Shown: positions 21,173-31,864 of the stretch, in pieces
Layout of the letters: every line of letters begins with the position of its first letter
Numbering within the stretch: position 1 is the first letter of the stretch
Source of the DNA: Cladorrhinum sp. PSN259
Lineage: Eukaryota > Ascomycota > Sordariomycetes > Sordariales > Podosporaceae
DNA length: 64,000 bases
Direction: 5' to 3'
Assembly (NCBI GenBank): GCA_033725935.1
Contig: MU867091.1
Span: 1-64,000 of the forward strand
Translations under genes and position numbers: made by a program
Notes under the pieces: model-generated
The model's database searches: none
What the model was told of the DNA's origin: nothing
Seen by the model: only the letters and a program-made list of their open reading frames with translations

Positions 21173-21705
21173 GAGGCACCTGCTGGCTTGTAGACGATCA
21201 TTGTGCATTTATGTGCAGTACGCCTGAGAATTGTCAACCGCCAAGGCAACAACAGATAAGGCTGAGGGCTTGGAAAGTGATAGGATATAGCGTTCAAGAC
21301 CCGAGTCACAGTTTTTAGAATCCGGTATGAGAGATAGAATGTTTAACATATCTCTAGTTTATTCTTATCGCTTCTATTTTACAGTGTATAGGTGGCTGGT
21401 CTTACGGCCGCCAGCAGGTGGAGCTCTAGGATTGATTTCTTGTCAAAGGCCTTCCTAAAGGAGCTGCACATGGTAATCATGGACGCGAATTCCCTTGCAA
21501 GGATTTTTTATTGGTTATCTGAATGTGTGTGTAAAACTGTAGAAAACAAAGACAAAAAAGATGATGCCCTGTGCTGTCAAAGCGTCCAAAGAAAGAGGTG
21601 AAATATACTGCTAGGAAAATCCAAGGAAAGAAACAAATCTCATCAACTCTCCATTCTTGCTTCCAACTGCATGCTCTCCCCTATCCATGCAACGCTTTAA
21701 AACAT
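21173..21705. other. Convergent intergenic region
   Basis: 3' flanks of two converging genes; no other gene seen. Confidence 0.6.
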
Positions 21706-22385
21706 CTCTAAAACACATCGTCAGCATATTTTCACTTATCAAGCAAAATGTAGACAGTTGATTTAAACTTACAGCATCCACGCTGGTCGCTAATATTCAA
21801 GACATAGCGATCATTCGACAGCCGCCCCGTAGCGCTCCCTCTCGGCTGCAATTGAATATCCCCAAGCAGGCGGAAGGTCACGTCCTGGTTCTGAGGGGTA
21901 GTCGGACGCAGCAAGTAATTGATCGTGTCCTGATCGTACAACCAGACCTGAGTGGAGACTTCAGCACCGGTAAAGTTAAGAGTCGGACTGTTCTCGGTCA
22001 CGTTCCCGTTAGGGACGGGGGAAACGGCGTAGCCGCGGCTGTAGGTTCCGCTGACACCGACCGAGAGGGCATCTTGTCCGCTGAGGATCGTGCGGGCTGT
22101 GCCTGTCGTGCAGCCGAGGGGGTAATGGACCCTAAGGGCGACGTTGCAGACCTTTTCGCGGGTGCCGGTTGGGACTGTCACGACAAAGTTGGGCAGAGAG
22201 ACGGTGGCGATCTCGTTGGTGGAGTCAAAGGTGACCGAGGCGCCGTCACAGCCTGGACCCTCGAGTGCGAGGGAACCGGGGATGAATTTGGCGCGTTGGG
22301 CCGGCTGGCGAGTCTCGATGATGGGGCCGGCCAGGACGGTGCTGGCGGGGAGGAGGAGGAGAGCGGCAGAGGCGGTGAGCTTCAT
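21706..22385 (-). CDS. Secreted DUF4360-like protein, 204 aa
   Basis: I start at ATG 22385 (MKLTASAALLLLPASTVLAGP, a clean signal peptide) rather than the in-frame ATG at 22505, which would put 40 residues before the signal. Exon 1 is 22385-21773. A 65-nt intron (GTAAGT donor, CTGAC branch, TTTTAG acceptor) then splits the stop codon T|AG, and exon 2 is just 21707-21706. The mature protein has GPGCDGASVTF near its start, a central VCNVALRVHYPLGC segment and YSRGYAVSP, matching the layout of fungal DUF4360 secreted proteins. Function of the family is unknown. If the intron is retained, translation reads on for about 13 codons (KFKSTVYILLDK). Confidence 0.8.
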
Positions 22386-22476
22386 TGTGAGAGTTGAGGT
22401 TGATGTTGATAGAATGTGATGAAGAGGTAATTCTGTGAAGAGTTGAGCTGTTGTTGTTTGCGGGAAACATGCCCTT

Positions 22477-22482
22477 CTTATA
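22477..22482 (-). promoter_or_regulatory. Putative TATA element
   Basis: TATAAG on the minus strand, about 92 bp upstream of the ATG at 22385. Confidence 0.45.
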
Positions 22483-22600
22483 CTTTCTATTCCTCGCAAA
22501 CTCATCTGTCGATTCCAAGTCAGTATGATGGCTAAGTGCGGCTCACCATTTCGCCGTCACCTTGATAAGACAAGGGTCGTTGAAGCCATCCAAACCTGGT

Positions 22601-22781
22601 ACGCTAATACTATCTCCAGGGCTGGGATATCCACGAGGGGTTATTGTGTAACGTTTCTGGCTATGTGTGTGAACGTCTCTGCAGCAATCCGAGCCTAACA
22701 TGCCAACACTATCCGCAGGGCTGAGATATCCACGTGGAGCTATTGTGTAACGTTTCTGGCTTTATCTGTGAACGTCTCTGC
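22601..22781. repeat. Two direct copies of about 82 bp
   Basis: Copies at 22601-22682 and 22700-22781 share GATATCCACG, TATTGTGTAACGTTTCTGGC and GAACGTCTCTGC blocks, with a handful of substitutions. Confidence 0.85.
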
Positions 22782-23491
22782 TCGGTGTGTGTCAAGGTGA
22801 AGAGTTCGTGTTGGGCTTAGTTCGCATATAGCTTCTCGGCAGGATTCGGTCGTATTTTGGACGAGTCAAGGGGCTAGCTTGGAGCTTGCATCTAATGAAT
22901 GGATTACTCTCGAGGTCATGCCGATCGCTCCGGTGAAGGTCCGAGACAGCGGAGACGCGCTCTTGCCTTGGTCTAACTACTGTCCGATTATTGAGACATT
23001 ATGTCTTGGTCTCGAAATAGCAATCAATTATAACTCATACATGTATATATACTGTATTGTTTTCTTCCGTGGGCTCCATTTCCCATCCTTATGCTGTTGC
23101 ATTTGATGTTGATGAACAGTGTATATCTGACCTGAATTATTAAGCGCTCAAGTAACACAACTTGAATACTCACCGAGGACAACGTGGCTCTCTTATCTGT
23201 AGCTATCTAAAAACATCAAGGTGAATGGTAACACAGTGACCCACTTGTGTAACTTGCCCATCCCAGTTCTTTGGATTCAAGAAGAGGGCACAGGCTGATG
23301 TGAGGATCTTTATGATCTTTGAACAGGATAATATTTCGGTCTAACGGTGTTCTCAATCGGTCCCATGCTTCTTGTGTTCGGTAACGCAGTCCGAACCAGC
23401 CGGTCGAGTTTGATCAATCGCTTTAGCTACCTACATGAAGGGACCACGTGGTTTGAAGGATTTAGTAGGGAAATCTATCCGTAGGCCTCAT

Positions 23492-25078
23492 TTAAAACTT
23501 CTCATCATCCCGAGCAGGTCGACCAGGGTTTGCGCGCATCCATTCCAGTGACCTAAGTCGACCGACACGAGTATTTCCTTCACCAACAGACTCTGTCAGA
23601 GCATTCTTCAACTCAGGTGGGAACTCCCACTCAGCAAAGCCACGCAGCAAATGGAATATCCAGCGGGGACTGCCAGCGGGAGAGTTGTAAAAGCTTTCAG
23701 CCGCCTCATAATCAGGCCTGCCCGGTAAGACCTCTGATCCTTCTCCAGGAGCATAATATATACCCTCGATTGCGTCATCCCATACTACCTCCATTTTCTT
23801 CATTTTTGGCATTCTCGATACGGCACGAACCATGGCCAACAAAAACGGCACCATCTCCTCCTCGTTGGGTGTCAGCCGGAACAAATGCCAAGGCGACATG
23901 CCGTCCTGTCTTTTCCATTTATGCTCGGGCGTAAAGTCGGACACGTCCGAGTCGTCTGAGTCGATGACAGACTGGGCTTCGTAATCTGAGCTGTTTCCGC
24001 TTTCGGACCCACGGTCTCCCGAGGATGGGTCACCTGTCATGTACCACCCACCGTCAGGTGTCGTGCAGCCGACACTCAGGATCCTCAGATGGGTCAACGA
24101 CGGCCAAGAGCCCGAGGAGTCTATTCCGTCACTGTCTTCAAAGACCTCGGCACTCAGGATATGACATCCGTCAAGGTACAATATCTGAAGTGATGGGATT
24201 TGAGATAATGCGCGTAATCCCACACTGAACATGTCCCTTCCGCTAGACGCTTCATCAAGCATGTTCCCAGGAGCAAATTGCTGGTTGTCCGGGTCTCTAT
24301 CGTCCCCATAGATCTGCAAACGCGTCAAATGCGTCAAGCTCGTCGCAAGAGACAGAAGCGATCTTCCAAACGAAGCCCGCAGCTCCCTCCTCAACTCCAT
24401 TCGCCTCCTCCCGACAAGAAAATACGTCAAATCCATCCTTTGGGTATTAGGCAGAGCCTCGCCGAGAACTTGCAACACGCTGGGATGCAGCCGTCGCCCT
24501 TGTTGCTCGAAGAGCGTCAACTCTCCGATCCGAGGGAGGACGTCCAACTTGCCCCCGGAGTGGGGTCGTAGTCCAGCCAGAGTACTGCGATCAAAACCAA
24601 CAAAGCTGAAATAGTTCCGGAGCGGCAACGGCCCATCCACCACGTGTAGCTCAGATCCTCCATAAGACTCGTTTCCGACAGCCAATATTCCCAAGGAAAT
24701 CCCCGCTGTCTCCCCCAGCCAGCTAGACAGAAAGCTGGAAAAGTCGACGATGGCTTCGGTGAATGCGACATTGTTTGCTGCTGATTCCTTGGTGCTCTGC
24801 ATCTTTGACTGTCGCTTCTGCGAAACGTTAGGCAAAACAACACAGAATTCGAGGCCGCGGACGAGGGTTTGTCGGCGGGGGCCATCACGCGATTTTGGCG
24901 CAAAAATTTGCTTGAATTCGTTGTAATCGTGAGTTGAGGTGCCGGTTATGTTGATTTGGCGGAAGGTGCTGGTTTCGATTATGTGTTGCCAGCTTTGGCT
25001 TACGCTTGCGTACCTTGACCGATGACGCCCGATGTGCGACAGGATCATGGTGGTGAGTTCTGGTGGAAGGGAGTTCAT
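23492..25078 (-). CDS. F-box protein, large fungal family
   Basis: Single exon, 528 aa. The N-terminus MNSLPPELTTMILSHIG is an F-box helix, followed by the RYASVSQSWQHIIE segment typical of fungal F-box proteins. The rest is leucine-rich with irregular LRR-like segments (LTHLTRLQIYGD, IPSLQILYLDGCHILS, LTHLRILSVGC). A Ser/Asp/Glu-rich insert near residues 355-390 (SESGNSSDYEAQSVIDSDDSD) looks disordered and phosphorylatable. Inferred role: SCF substrate receptor. It shares a divergent promoter with the acidic phosphotransferase-like gene at 25764. Confidence 0.85.
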   Translation of the reverse strand: MNSLPPELTTMILSHIGRHRSRYASVSQSWQHIIETSTFRQINITGTSTHDYNEFKQIFAPKSRDGPRRQTLVRGLEFCVVLPNVSQKRQSKMQSTKESAANNVAFTEAIVDFSSFLSSWLGETAGISLGILAVGNESYGGSELHVVDGPLPLRNYFSFVGFDRSTLAGLRPHSGGKLDVLPRIGELTLFEQQGRRLHPSVLQVLGEALPNTQRMDLTYFLVGRRRMELRRELRASFGRSLLSLATSLTHLTRLQIYGDDRDPDNQQFAPGNMLDEASSGRDMFSVGLRALSQIPSLQILYLDGCHILSAEVFEDSDGIDSSGSWPSLTHLRILSVGCTTPDGGWYMTGDPSSGDRGSESGNSSDYEAQSVIDSDDSDVSDFTPEHKWKRQDGMSPWHLFRLTPNEEEMVPFLLAMVRAVSRMPKMKKMEVVWDDAIEGIYYAPGEGSEVLPGRPDYEAAESFYNSPAGSPRWIFHLLRGFAEWEFPPELKNALTESVGEGNTRVGRLRSLEWMRANPGRPARDDEKF

Positions 25079-25763
25079 TTTGACAGCCGGGCTTGAGTGA
25101 GATGAAAAGTTGAGGCAAAAGTCCAGTCGGAGGAGGGATAGCGCTGATGATGACGGAGGCCGATAGGTGGGGGTTGGAAATATGTCCTAATTCGGAAATG
25201 GAACCAACGGGGGATAGCCAATGGGCAGCCGTTCCCAATCTTCACCCCCCCCGCAGAACTTACTTGTTAGGTTCTGGTATGCAGTTGCCTCTGCTCCGTT
25301 TATTGTCACCTTTGTCTCGAGCTAAACAGACCAGTTGATAGTGCCACACCTGGTTGGGAGTAAAAGACAATATGCGGGGAGACAAGAAGGCTGGGAAAAA
25401 GTGGTTGTTGGAGGAAGACGGCTTCCAGGGCCAGGTGGGGCATTTTCCACACAATAGCATTGTCTGATTCGACACTGTTCAGCGTCCATGTTGCCGCAGA
25501 CAATGAAAATTACAACGCACAGACTTGTTGTGATTTGGCACAAAGAAGACAACACCCCTGTATTCTTCTTCTTTGTGCCACTCAACAGCATTGTAAAGGT
25601 GAACATCATATGAGCCTTGTCGAGATCCGAGCATGTATTTAACGTCAACTCATCGTGCAGTCTAGGATAGCTTTCTGATTCATCGCAATATCACCCATTC
25701 AGATATCATTCCAGTCAGCATCAACCTACACATCCACGCACTTTAGCAAATCCATCTTCGAAT
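25079..25763. other. Bidirectional promoter region
   Basis: 685 bp between divergent starts at 25078 and 25764. Pyrimidine-rich and CA-rich leader sequence (ACTTTAGCAAATCCATC) precedes the rightward gene. No gene seen. Confidence 0.5.
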
Positions 25764-27392
25764 ATGGACTCCACTACTGTTACCCTTGCTCCCTGGGAGG
25801 ACCTCACCGTTGACATCAACTTTGATGGTGACGATGAGTCTTCGGACTCTGAGTACACCATCTTTGAATCAGATGATGAAGGCAATCAGTCCTCAGACAC
25901 CAGCGTTTATTCGGGTGCCGATACGGGATCCCAGCTCTGGCCCTCTGATTACGACTATGACTCAGACTCTGAATATTCTTCCTCTGAGGACTCGGGTGAC
26001 ACCTCGGACGACGAGCCTTCCCCACCAAGCGGCCCGGGAAGTGAAGACTCGGACTCGGACTCGGACACGGACTCCAACAACTCGGACGGCTCAATCGGCA
26101 CCAACGCCAGCACCTACTTTTTCGGTGAGGACGCGGAGCCCTCCACAACTTTCCAGGAGCGCGTGCTAACTCTAGCCACTACCCAAGTTTGGCCCGGCTC
26201 CGATCCCGCAGAGGTCAAGGTCGACAAGCTAAAGTCCCACAGGTACATGCGCACCACAGCCGTCACTCACCTCCCCACGGGTGAACGGCGCATTGTACGC
26301 AGCCCCTGGTGGACATCCGACGCCGTACGCAGCGTAAAGCAGGAGCTCGACCACATCCAATTCCTCAAACGGCACACTAACCTGCCCGCAGCCAGCGTCG
26401 TCATAGCCAGCCTCAACCCGGACAGCTGCCTCGGACGGCCTTATATCGTCACCGAAGCGATCCCCGGCCAGATCCTCAGCGAGGTCTACCAGGACCTTTC
26501 GCACCAGGTAAAGTGCAGGATCGCAAAAGAGGTAGGTGACATGTATCGGCACATGCTCGAGGTGCAGTTCCCCGTGCCGGGCGACATCATGCTTGACGAC
26601 ATTACTAACGAGGTCGTCGTTGCTCCTTTTACCGTGCAGCAGGTTGTCGAGGACGCAACGCCGAGACCTTCCCAGCGGTATGCCAACGAGGGCTTGTACC
26701 CGGCGTTTAGCAAACCAGAGGAGGTGTGGCCGGCTGACACCGTCTTCGAGGTCATGGACTGCCTGTTCAAGAAGTGGCGCGCCGTCCGGCGGGGCGACCC
26801 AAACGATTCAGACTACGACGAGGTCGACGCCGAGGTCAAACTGGAGTGGATCAGCAGGCCGCACTACCAGGCTTACGACATGAACACTCGGTTTCGTCTA
26901 TTCGATGGAGTCCCCTTCACACTCTGCAATGGCGGGTTTGACTGGGATGCCGTCGTGGTTGATCCCTCCAGGGTTCACGAGCCAGCAGAGGTTGCGGGCC
27001 TCATCACTGCCATTTCCGACTTGCCCGCGCTCGAGTTTGCCCCGGCCTTTAACCAGTGCAAACCGCCCGTCAGGCTCTGGAATCCTGAATACGAAAATGA
27101 GGAAGGGCTGCCCTGGGTTCGTATCGAGGACGCTGTCGCCAACTGCCGAGCTGAGCCGTCGACCGAGGAAGGGAAAGAGATCAAGGCAATCTTTGATGAG
27201 GCCGCGGGCGACGTTTATAGACGGTTCGCTTATGATCCCATCTACGTCATGGCTCGCAGGCTTTGGAGGTTTGCGTTTGAGAATTTCGCCAGCTATTCGT
27301 GTATTAACGAATCGGAGAGGATGCTCAGGATGTGGAAGGTGATGAGGAGAAATGGGACTGTTGGGCAGCCAACAGAGCAGACTGATGAGTAG
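25764..27392 (+). CDS. Pseudo-phosphotransferase with acidic N-terminus
   Basis: Single exon, 542 aa. Residues 20-110 are Ser/Asp/Glu-rich (EDSDSDSDTDSNNSDGS), disordered and full of casein-kinase-2-type sites. From about residue 130 the protein aligns by eye with the paralogue at 49265: TLATTQVWPG/TLTQIWPNA, LKRHTNLPAASVV/IKKHTKIPCAKII, and EIKAIFDEAAGDVYRRFAYDP/IIKQIFDEAAGEEYVRLAYDP. Where the paralogue has the catalytic loop CHPDLLPRN, this protein has CNGGFDWDA (from residue 388), and the metal-binding DWD is replaced by a sequence without paired Asp. Both catalytic elements are therefore missing. Inference: a non-catalytic scaffold or regulator. The frame is long, open and well formed, so it is not a decaying pseudogene. 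Confidence 0.8.
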   Translation: MDSTTVTLAPWEDLTVDINFDGDDESSDSEYTIFESDDEGNQSSDTSVYSGADTGSQLWPSDYDYDSDSEYSSSEDSGDTSDDEPSPPSGPGSEDSDSDSDTDSNNSDGSIGTNASTYFFGEDAEPSTTFQERVLTLATTQVWPGSDPAEVKVDKLKSHRYMRTTAVTHLPTGERRIVRSPWWTSDAVRSVKQELDHIQFLKRHTNLPAASVVIASLNPDSCLGRPYIVTEAIPGQILSEVYQDLSHQVKCRIAKEVGDMYRHMLEVQFPVPGDIMLDDITNEVVVAPFTVQQVVEDATPRPSQRYANEGLYPAFSKPEEVWPADTVFEVMDCLFKKWRAVRRGDPNDSDYDEVDAEVKLEWISRPHYQAYDMNTRFRLFDGVPFTLCNGGFDWDAVVVDPSRVHEPAEVAGLITAISDLPALEFAPAFNQCKPPVRLWNPEYENEEGLPWVRIEDAVANCRAEPSTEEGKEIKAIFDEAAGDVYRRFAYDPIYVMARRLWRFAFENFASYSCINESERMLRMWKVMRRNGTVGQPTEQTDE

Positions 27393-27672
27393 CCCGGAGT
27401 GGGAGAAGATGAGCATTACAAGATGTTGTTTACAATAGATTGTTCTGAAATAAACATGATTTTTCTTTTTCTTTAATATAAAAGACCAGCGTTCCTTGGT
27501 CAATGTGCTGCTTTGTGTGACTGCCAGTGTCTGCCTACTAAAAACTTGCACATGTCATAGGGAGACAAAACGTGGTATTATCAATTGCAAAAGTCTTCGT
27601 GGAGTGTAATACAAAAATATGTGTATGAGATATATTATTAATCTTGTATCTATCAAAGGCCACTCCCAACAT

Positions 27673-28246
27673 CTACGGCCTAGTAGGCGTCACAGCAGTA
27701 ATGGTAAACTGCACGCAAGTCCTGCCGGTAAAATCCGTAGTGACCTGCGCAATCTTGTCGTGCCCGCTCAAGCATGCAGTGTGTCCATTGGCAACGATCC
27801 GACCGTTGCCGACATCGAACCGAGCAAACAACAGGTCCCTCCGCGCGCAATCTTCGGCGCGGAAGTCGGTCTGGTTGAAGGCGACGCAGGCCGTCTTGCC
27901 CATGAGATCTGGGCGGAACTGCTGGACGAATGAACGCTGGATGATGAGCACGTCTGTGCCGAGGATCTTGCCGGGTGTGACTTGTCTGTCGGCGTTGGCC
28001 CAGGCGCAGGCGGCGTTCACGATGTTGCCCTGGGGAAATGTTAGCTATGGTGCACGGATGGTGGGGGAGATGAAGAGCAGGTAGACTCACATTGTTGGTA
28101 AATGTGAGGCACTCATTGTTGGGAACGCCACCGATCTCCTTGAAGACGATCGTGTTTGGGCCGCGGACCGGCCCGGATGGGACGATGACGACCTGGGCGG
28201 TAGAGGTAGCGAGGGCGCTGAGAAAGGCAAGGCCGGCGAACTTCAT
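27673..28246 (-). CDS. Small secreted protein, 170 aa
   Basis: Exons 28246-28091 and 28029-27673 are joined in phase 0 across a 61-nt intron (GTGAGT donor, CCCCAG acceptor). The signal peptide is MKFAGLAFLSALATSTAQ. The mature part has four to five cysteines (NNECLTF, NAACAWANAD, KTACVAF, AEDCARRD, HTACLSGHD, RTCVQFTI) and no repeats. I do not recognise the family. Converges with the pseudo-phosphotransferase gene (280 bp between stops). A TATA-like box is present upstream. Could be an effector-like or wall protein; not determined. Confidence 0.75.
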
Positions 28247-28352
28247 TTTATCCGGTTGATGAGTGACGTTTGTGGCGGAGTTGAAGGGTAAGAGAATAGA
28301 TTGATCGAGTGTGACTTGAACAATGACCCGGGAAACGGAAAGGAATGGACCC

Positions 28353-28361
28353 CTTTAAATA
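28353..28361 (-). promoter_or_regulatory. Putative TATA element
   Basis: TATTTAAAG on the minus strand, 107-115 bp upstream of the ATG at 28246. Confidence 0.45.
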
Positions 28362-28763
28362 GAAGAACTGAAGCCAGTCGAGCCATGTGAAAGTCATGCA
28401 CCGTGTGGAGATGCATCAACAGAAAGGGCAAGTTCATCGTGATAACTTTGAACCGCACGAATTGCATGTTTGGTTCATGATACGACAACGTTGGCATGGT
28501 CAGGGCCAAGATGACAGGGACTGCAACCTAAGAACATGGCAAATGTGGTACTACAACCCAAGAGACCCCTACGCCAAGCGACCGCGACAACAAAAGGCTA
28601 CTGTGACTCCCAACATGTCACCTTGAACTCCCTAACAGTACCTAGCGGACGTGTTATTCCATTTGGCTAAATGTATTTTTAGGTGTGCAGTAGTGAAATT
28701 ACGTCCAATGCGCAGTAAACTCTCACCATGTCTTGATTATTTGCAAGCATGTTGATAATATTG

Positions 28764-30240
28764 TTGTTAAAGTCAGAGCGTTATCGGGCATAACCGGAAG
28801 AAAAAAATAAAAGCCGAATAATTATTGAAGTGAAGCTTCAATAAGCAATCAGGTGTTAGGTTCTATATACTCACGTTTTGCTAGAAGCGAAGGTTCTTCT
28901 AGGGGGCACCGGGGGTCCGGGAGATCTTTGCGCGGGGCGTAACATTAACCTTATAAGACAAGAGGGAATTTGTAGTATATTAAACCCCTTTCGAGTGCCT
29001 TGCCTTAACAGTAGACGATACCTTAACGCAATATGCTTAAAACAGATAATAGCAGGTCGCACGGATATAAACTACCCTATTCATCTCCCTACTCACTACA
29101 AAAGCAACCAAGCTTACCAACATCTTCAGTAGTATCAGCCTTACCTATTAACATAGAACATCGCAATATCTATTCCCATAGAAGCTTCATGCCCGCCAGA
29201 ACCTCAGACTAATAGATAATACTACATAAGTATCTATACCGACGCATCGCCGGCCGAGCTTTACTTAGATCTCCAAAAAAAAAAAAACGCCCAATTTACA
29301 GTAATTATGCACAACTCTGGGTTCCTATCTCAGAGCGGAAAATCGGGTAAAAAGACCTCTATAAACCCTAAAACGCCTATACGACCAACAGACCCTAACG
29401 CACTCGTAGAAGGAAAAGTTTGAGAGTCTCTCTAAGGATTGCGAAAGCTTGGGTAAGAGGTACGAAAAGGTTGTGGAGAGAAATCCCCAACTATATATGG
29501 AGAAAGAGAAGAAAGATAAAGCTATCTAAATTTTGAGGGAAAGGTCAAGTTACTTAAAGCGCAGAAAATCCATACATTAGAGGTCAAGATAGCGAGTCAG
29601 AGCCTCGTTACGATTGCACAAAGAACGCGGATTCAGCCAGGCACCTCACCAGACTTGTATAACTGGGTCGACTCGCCTGGGATTTCTATTAAGCGCGGAG
29701 TAAACTTGGACCAATTAAGCCAGAATACTGTATAACGTTAGGGCGTAGTCAGCAGACCACTTTCAGGACTAAACGTAGGTTTCATAAATGAATGTAGGAA
29801 ACTATTTAGGAATTCTCTTCCACAAGTCACTTTTTCGACAAATATCATATCCCTCTCAAGCTGGTTAACCTAGATTCGACATTATGGGAAGAGGTGGTAA
29901 AAGATGAACTTGTGGTGCCATTTGAGGAAGAAAGCGGGGCAGTTATTCAGTGTTATCCAGACCGGACTAACGGCCCTTTGTTATATGAGACGAATCTGGG
30001 CACCTGGCTCAGGCCCTGTTCAGTCTTTTCCCAGGCTTACTCACCTTTGCTCACTCTACGGAATAGGGGTACTTAGGGTTGGCAACTTTGGAACCGGCTT
30101 TACAGGTCATGTAGGAATTGGTGGGAGATGTAGCTCCAAGCCTACTTGGAAGGTAGGCCGTAGCGTTTTTGTACTTGGCTTTTACCTACATCGAAACCTC
30201 GGACTCAACCCTTTAGAACGAACGATTCTAGTTGAGAACA
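28764..30240. mobile_element. AT-rich repeat relic sharing an end with the 10.8-kb insertion
   Basis: The left end (TTGTTAA...GAGCGTTATCGGGCATAACC) matches the left end of the element at 10785; 24 bp at 28776-28799 are identical to 10798-10821. After about 60 bp the similarity fades. The body is AT-rich with many stops. A short relic frame near 29416-29515 encodes a Lys/Glu-rich helix (KRYEKVVERNPQLYMEKEKK). I cannot find a right border or a target duplication, so the end coordinate is approximate. Confidence 0.45.
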
Positions 30241-30467
30241 AATGGCAGATGTAACAGACATAATGGGAAGGGGGGCGGGGGATGTGTTAGGCAAGTTAGT
30301 GGGTGTGTAGTTACAGAGATATTCTCGAAATAAGTCACAAGGATTTTTATTTTTAGCGCAGGTATACGTTTCTATTTTCTTGGGCCATGGACTTCTGCTT
30401 ACCACACTTTCTATGAGCAAAGGCGGCATCATGGGAGGTTGAATAGCTATCCACTTGATCGGTGCAT

Positions 30468-31864
30468 CTAAACCCTGAACCACTCATGCTCCAACGCTGC
30501 CTGTGCACTGATCCTGTCTTCGGGGTTGAGTTCCAGCAGTTTCCCAAGAAGATCGGCAAAGATTGGCTTCTCCTCGTCCGGGATATCCCTATTGACGCAA
30601 TTTTTGGTATCCATGTACCACAACCCTGGCCCCATCTTGTCCACGAGGGAGCGTGCGCCTTGGGGGACCGATGGGTGCACATTATCATAAACAGCTGCCT
30701 GGGATTCGTGCATTAGGATGGTGCGGCCATTCTCATCCGTCTCGTCTTTAAAAAAGCGTCTTCGAGCTTGCCACGTGGTGGTCCACCACGGTTCGGGGAG
30801 CCTGCCGAGAACCAAGCACATAGCCTCGAGGTAATCGTCGTCGTTATCGTCGAACGAATCAAAGAGCTTTCTTCCCGTCCGGATCTCAAACAGGGTACAG
30901 GCTAATGCCCAAAGATCAGATGGGATACCAAGCTTGCTTTCGAGAAGCAGTTCGGGGGAGCGGTAGTATCCTGGCGTGCCGACGTCCTCGGGAGGGTTGG
31001 AGATATCGAAGCACTCCCCAAAGTCGATGATTTTGGGGGTTTTGAGCAAGAATTTGGTATTTACGCTATCCCAAGCAACCGGATAGACGAGATATCGGGG
31101 GGCGGTTGGCATAGTATTCTCTTTCTCGTCGGCATCGAGGACGGGGTTACAACGGGGCTCGCCAAGGATGCTGAGTATCTCTTCTTCAGATAGCCCGTCA
31201 AAGCCAGTAACTGGGTGCAAAATATTATGTGGTCTAATATCTATTTTAACTTAGTATATTATCACGGTAGTAGGGTGGATTGTTTCTCACCTCCGTGGCA
31301 GAGACCATGATGGTGAAGGGAAGCGATAGCCGCCGTTACGCCGTGGCATACACGTCGCAGAATCTCGTCCAGGTCATCAGAAGCTCGAAAAACTCCGTAA
31401 GAGACTCGAGGGCCCAGTACAGGGTAAACAAAACAAAGGTGAGACCCGTTAGGGCCATCAACTTTAAACCGGTGAAGGGGAAAGCAGAGGTACTGAGGAC
31501 CTTCTCCTTCGCCTATTTCACTAGCGAGGCGATCCATGAGGAACTCGGGACAGTCGTTTCCAGATGAATCGGCTCTGATGATCTTCAAGGCCACATACTT
31601 GGTTGTATCTTTGGCGTTCAGATCTCGTGCGAGCCAAACGGTGGCAAACCCTCCATACCCGAACTTGTGGATGATGCGATATACATCACCAAGGACGTCG
31701 CCGAGGTGAACAGGGTGATAGCCGCCGGGCTCATATTCAATTATTTTCTCGAGTTTGAAGGGCGCGAGCTCGAGCATGAGCCCGTTGTCCTTCCACTCAG
31801 CCGCGTCCTCGTCGGCGATCTCAGGAGCCACGTCGGATCCTTCTTGAGGGTTGGGACTGGCCAT
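30468..31864 (-). CDS. SRPK-like serine/threonine protein kinase
   Basis: Exons 31864-31291 and 31240-30468 (50-nt intron, donor GTGAGA, ACTAAG branch, phase 1) give 448 aa. The N-terminal YEPGGYHPVHLGDVL precedes the glycine loop GYGGFATVWLARD, then VALKII with the ATP-binding Lys, catalytic loop CHGDIRPHN split by the intron, IIDFGECFD and activation-segment RSPELLLE, ending LNPEDRISAQAALEHEWF. This is the SRPK family layout with a short spacer between the lobes. The usual HxDxKPxN lysine is Arg here, a conservative change. SRPKs phosphorylate SR-type splicing factors; many fungi carry expanded divergent copies, and this is probably one of them. All key catalytic residues are present. Confidence 0.85.

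Larger units (their letters stand above)
22386..23491. other. Intergenic with direct duplication
   Basis: Contains the promoter of the secreted-protein gene and an 82-bp direct repeat pair; no gene seen. Confidence 0.6.

Noticed and set aside
22386..22505. 40-residue N-terminal extension of the DUF4360-like protein
   Set aside because: It would bury a strong signal peptide inside the protein, and the TATA-like box at 22477 falls inside the extension.
25786..26169. Overlapping frames on both strands within the acidic N-terminus
   Set aside because: By-products of the (GAC/TCG)n-like Ser/Asp codons of the 25764-27392 gene.
28878..30254. Possible intact transposase
   Set aside because: Only scattered short frames with stops; the Lys/Glu-rich relic has no catalytic motif, so no transposase is claimed.
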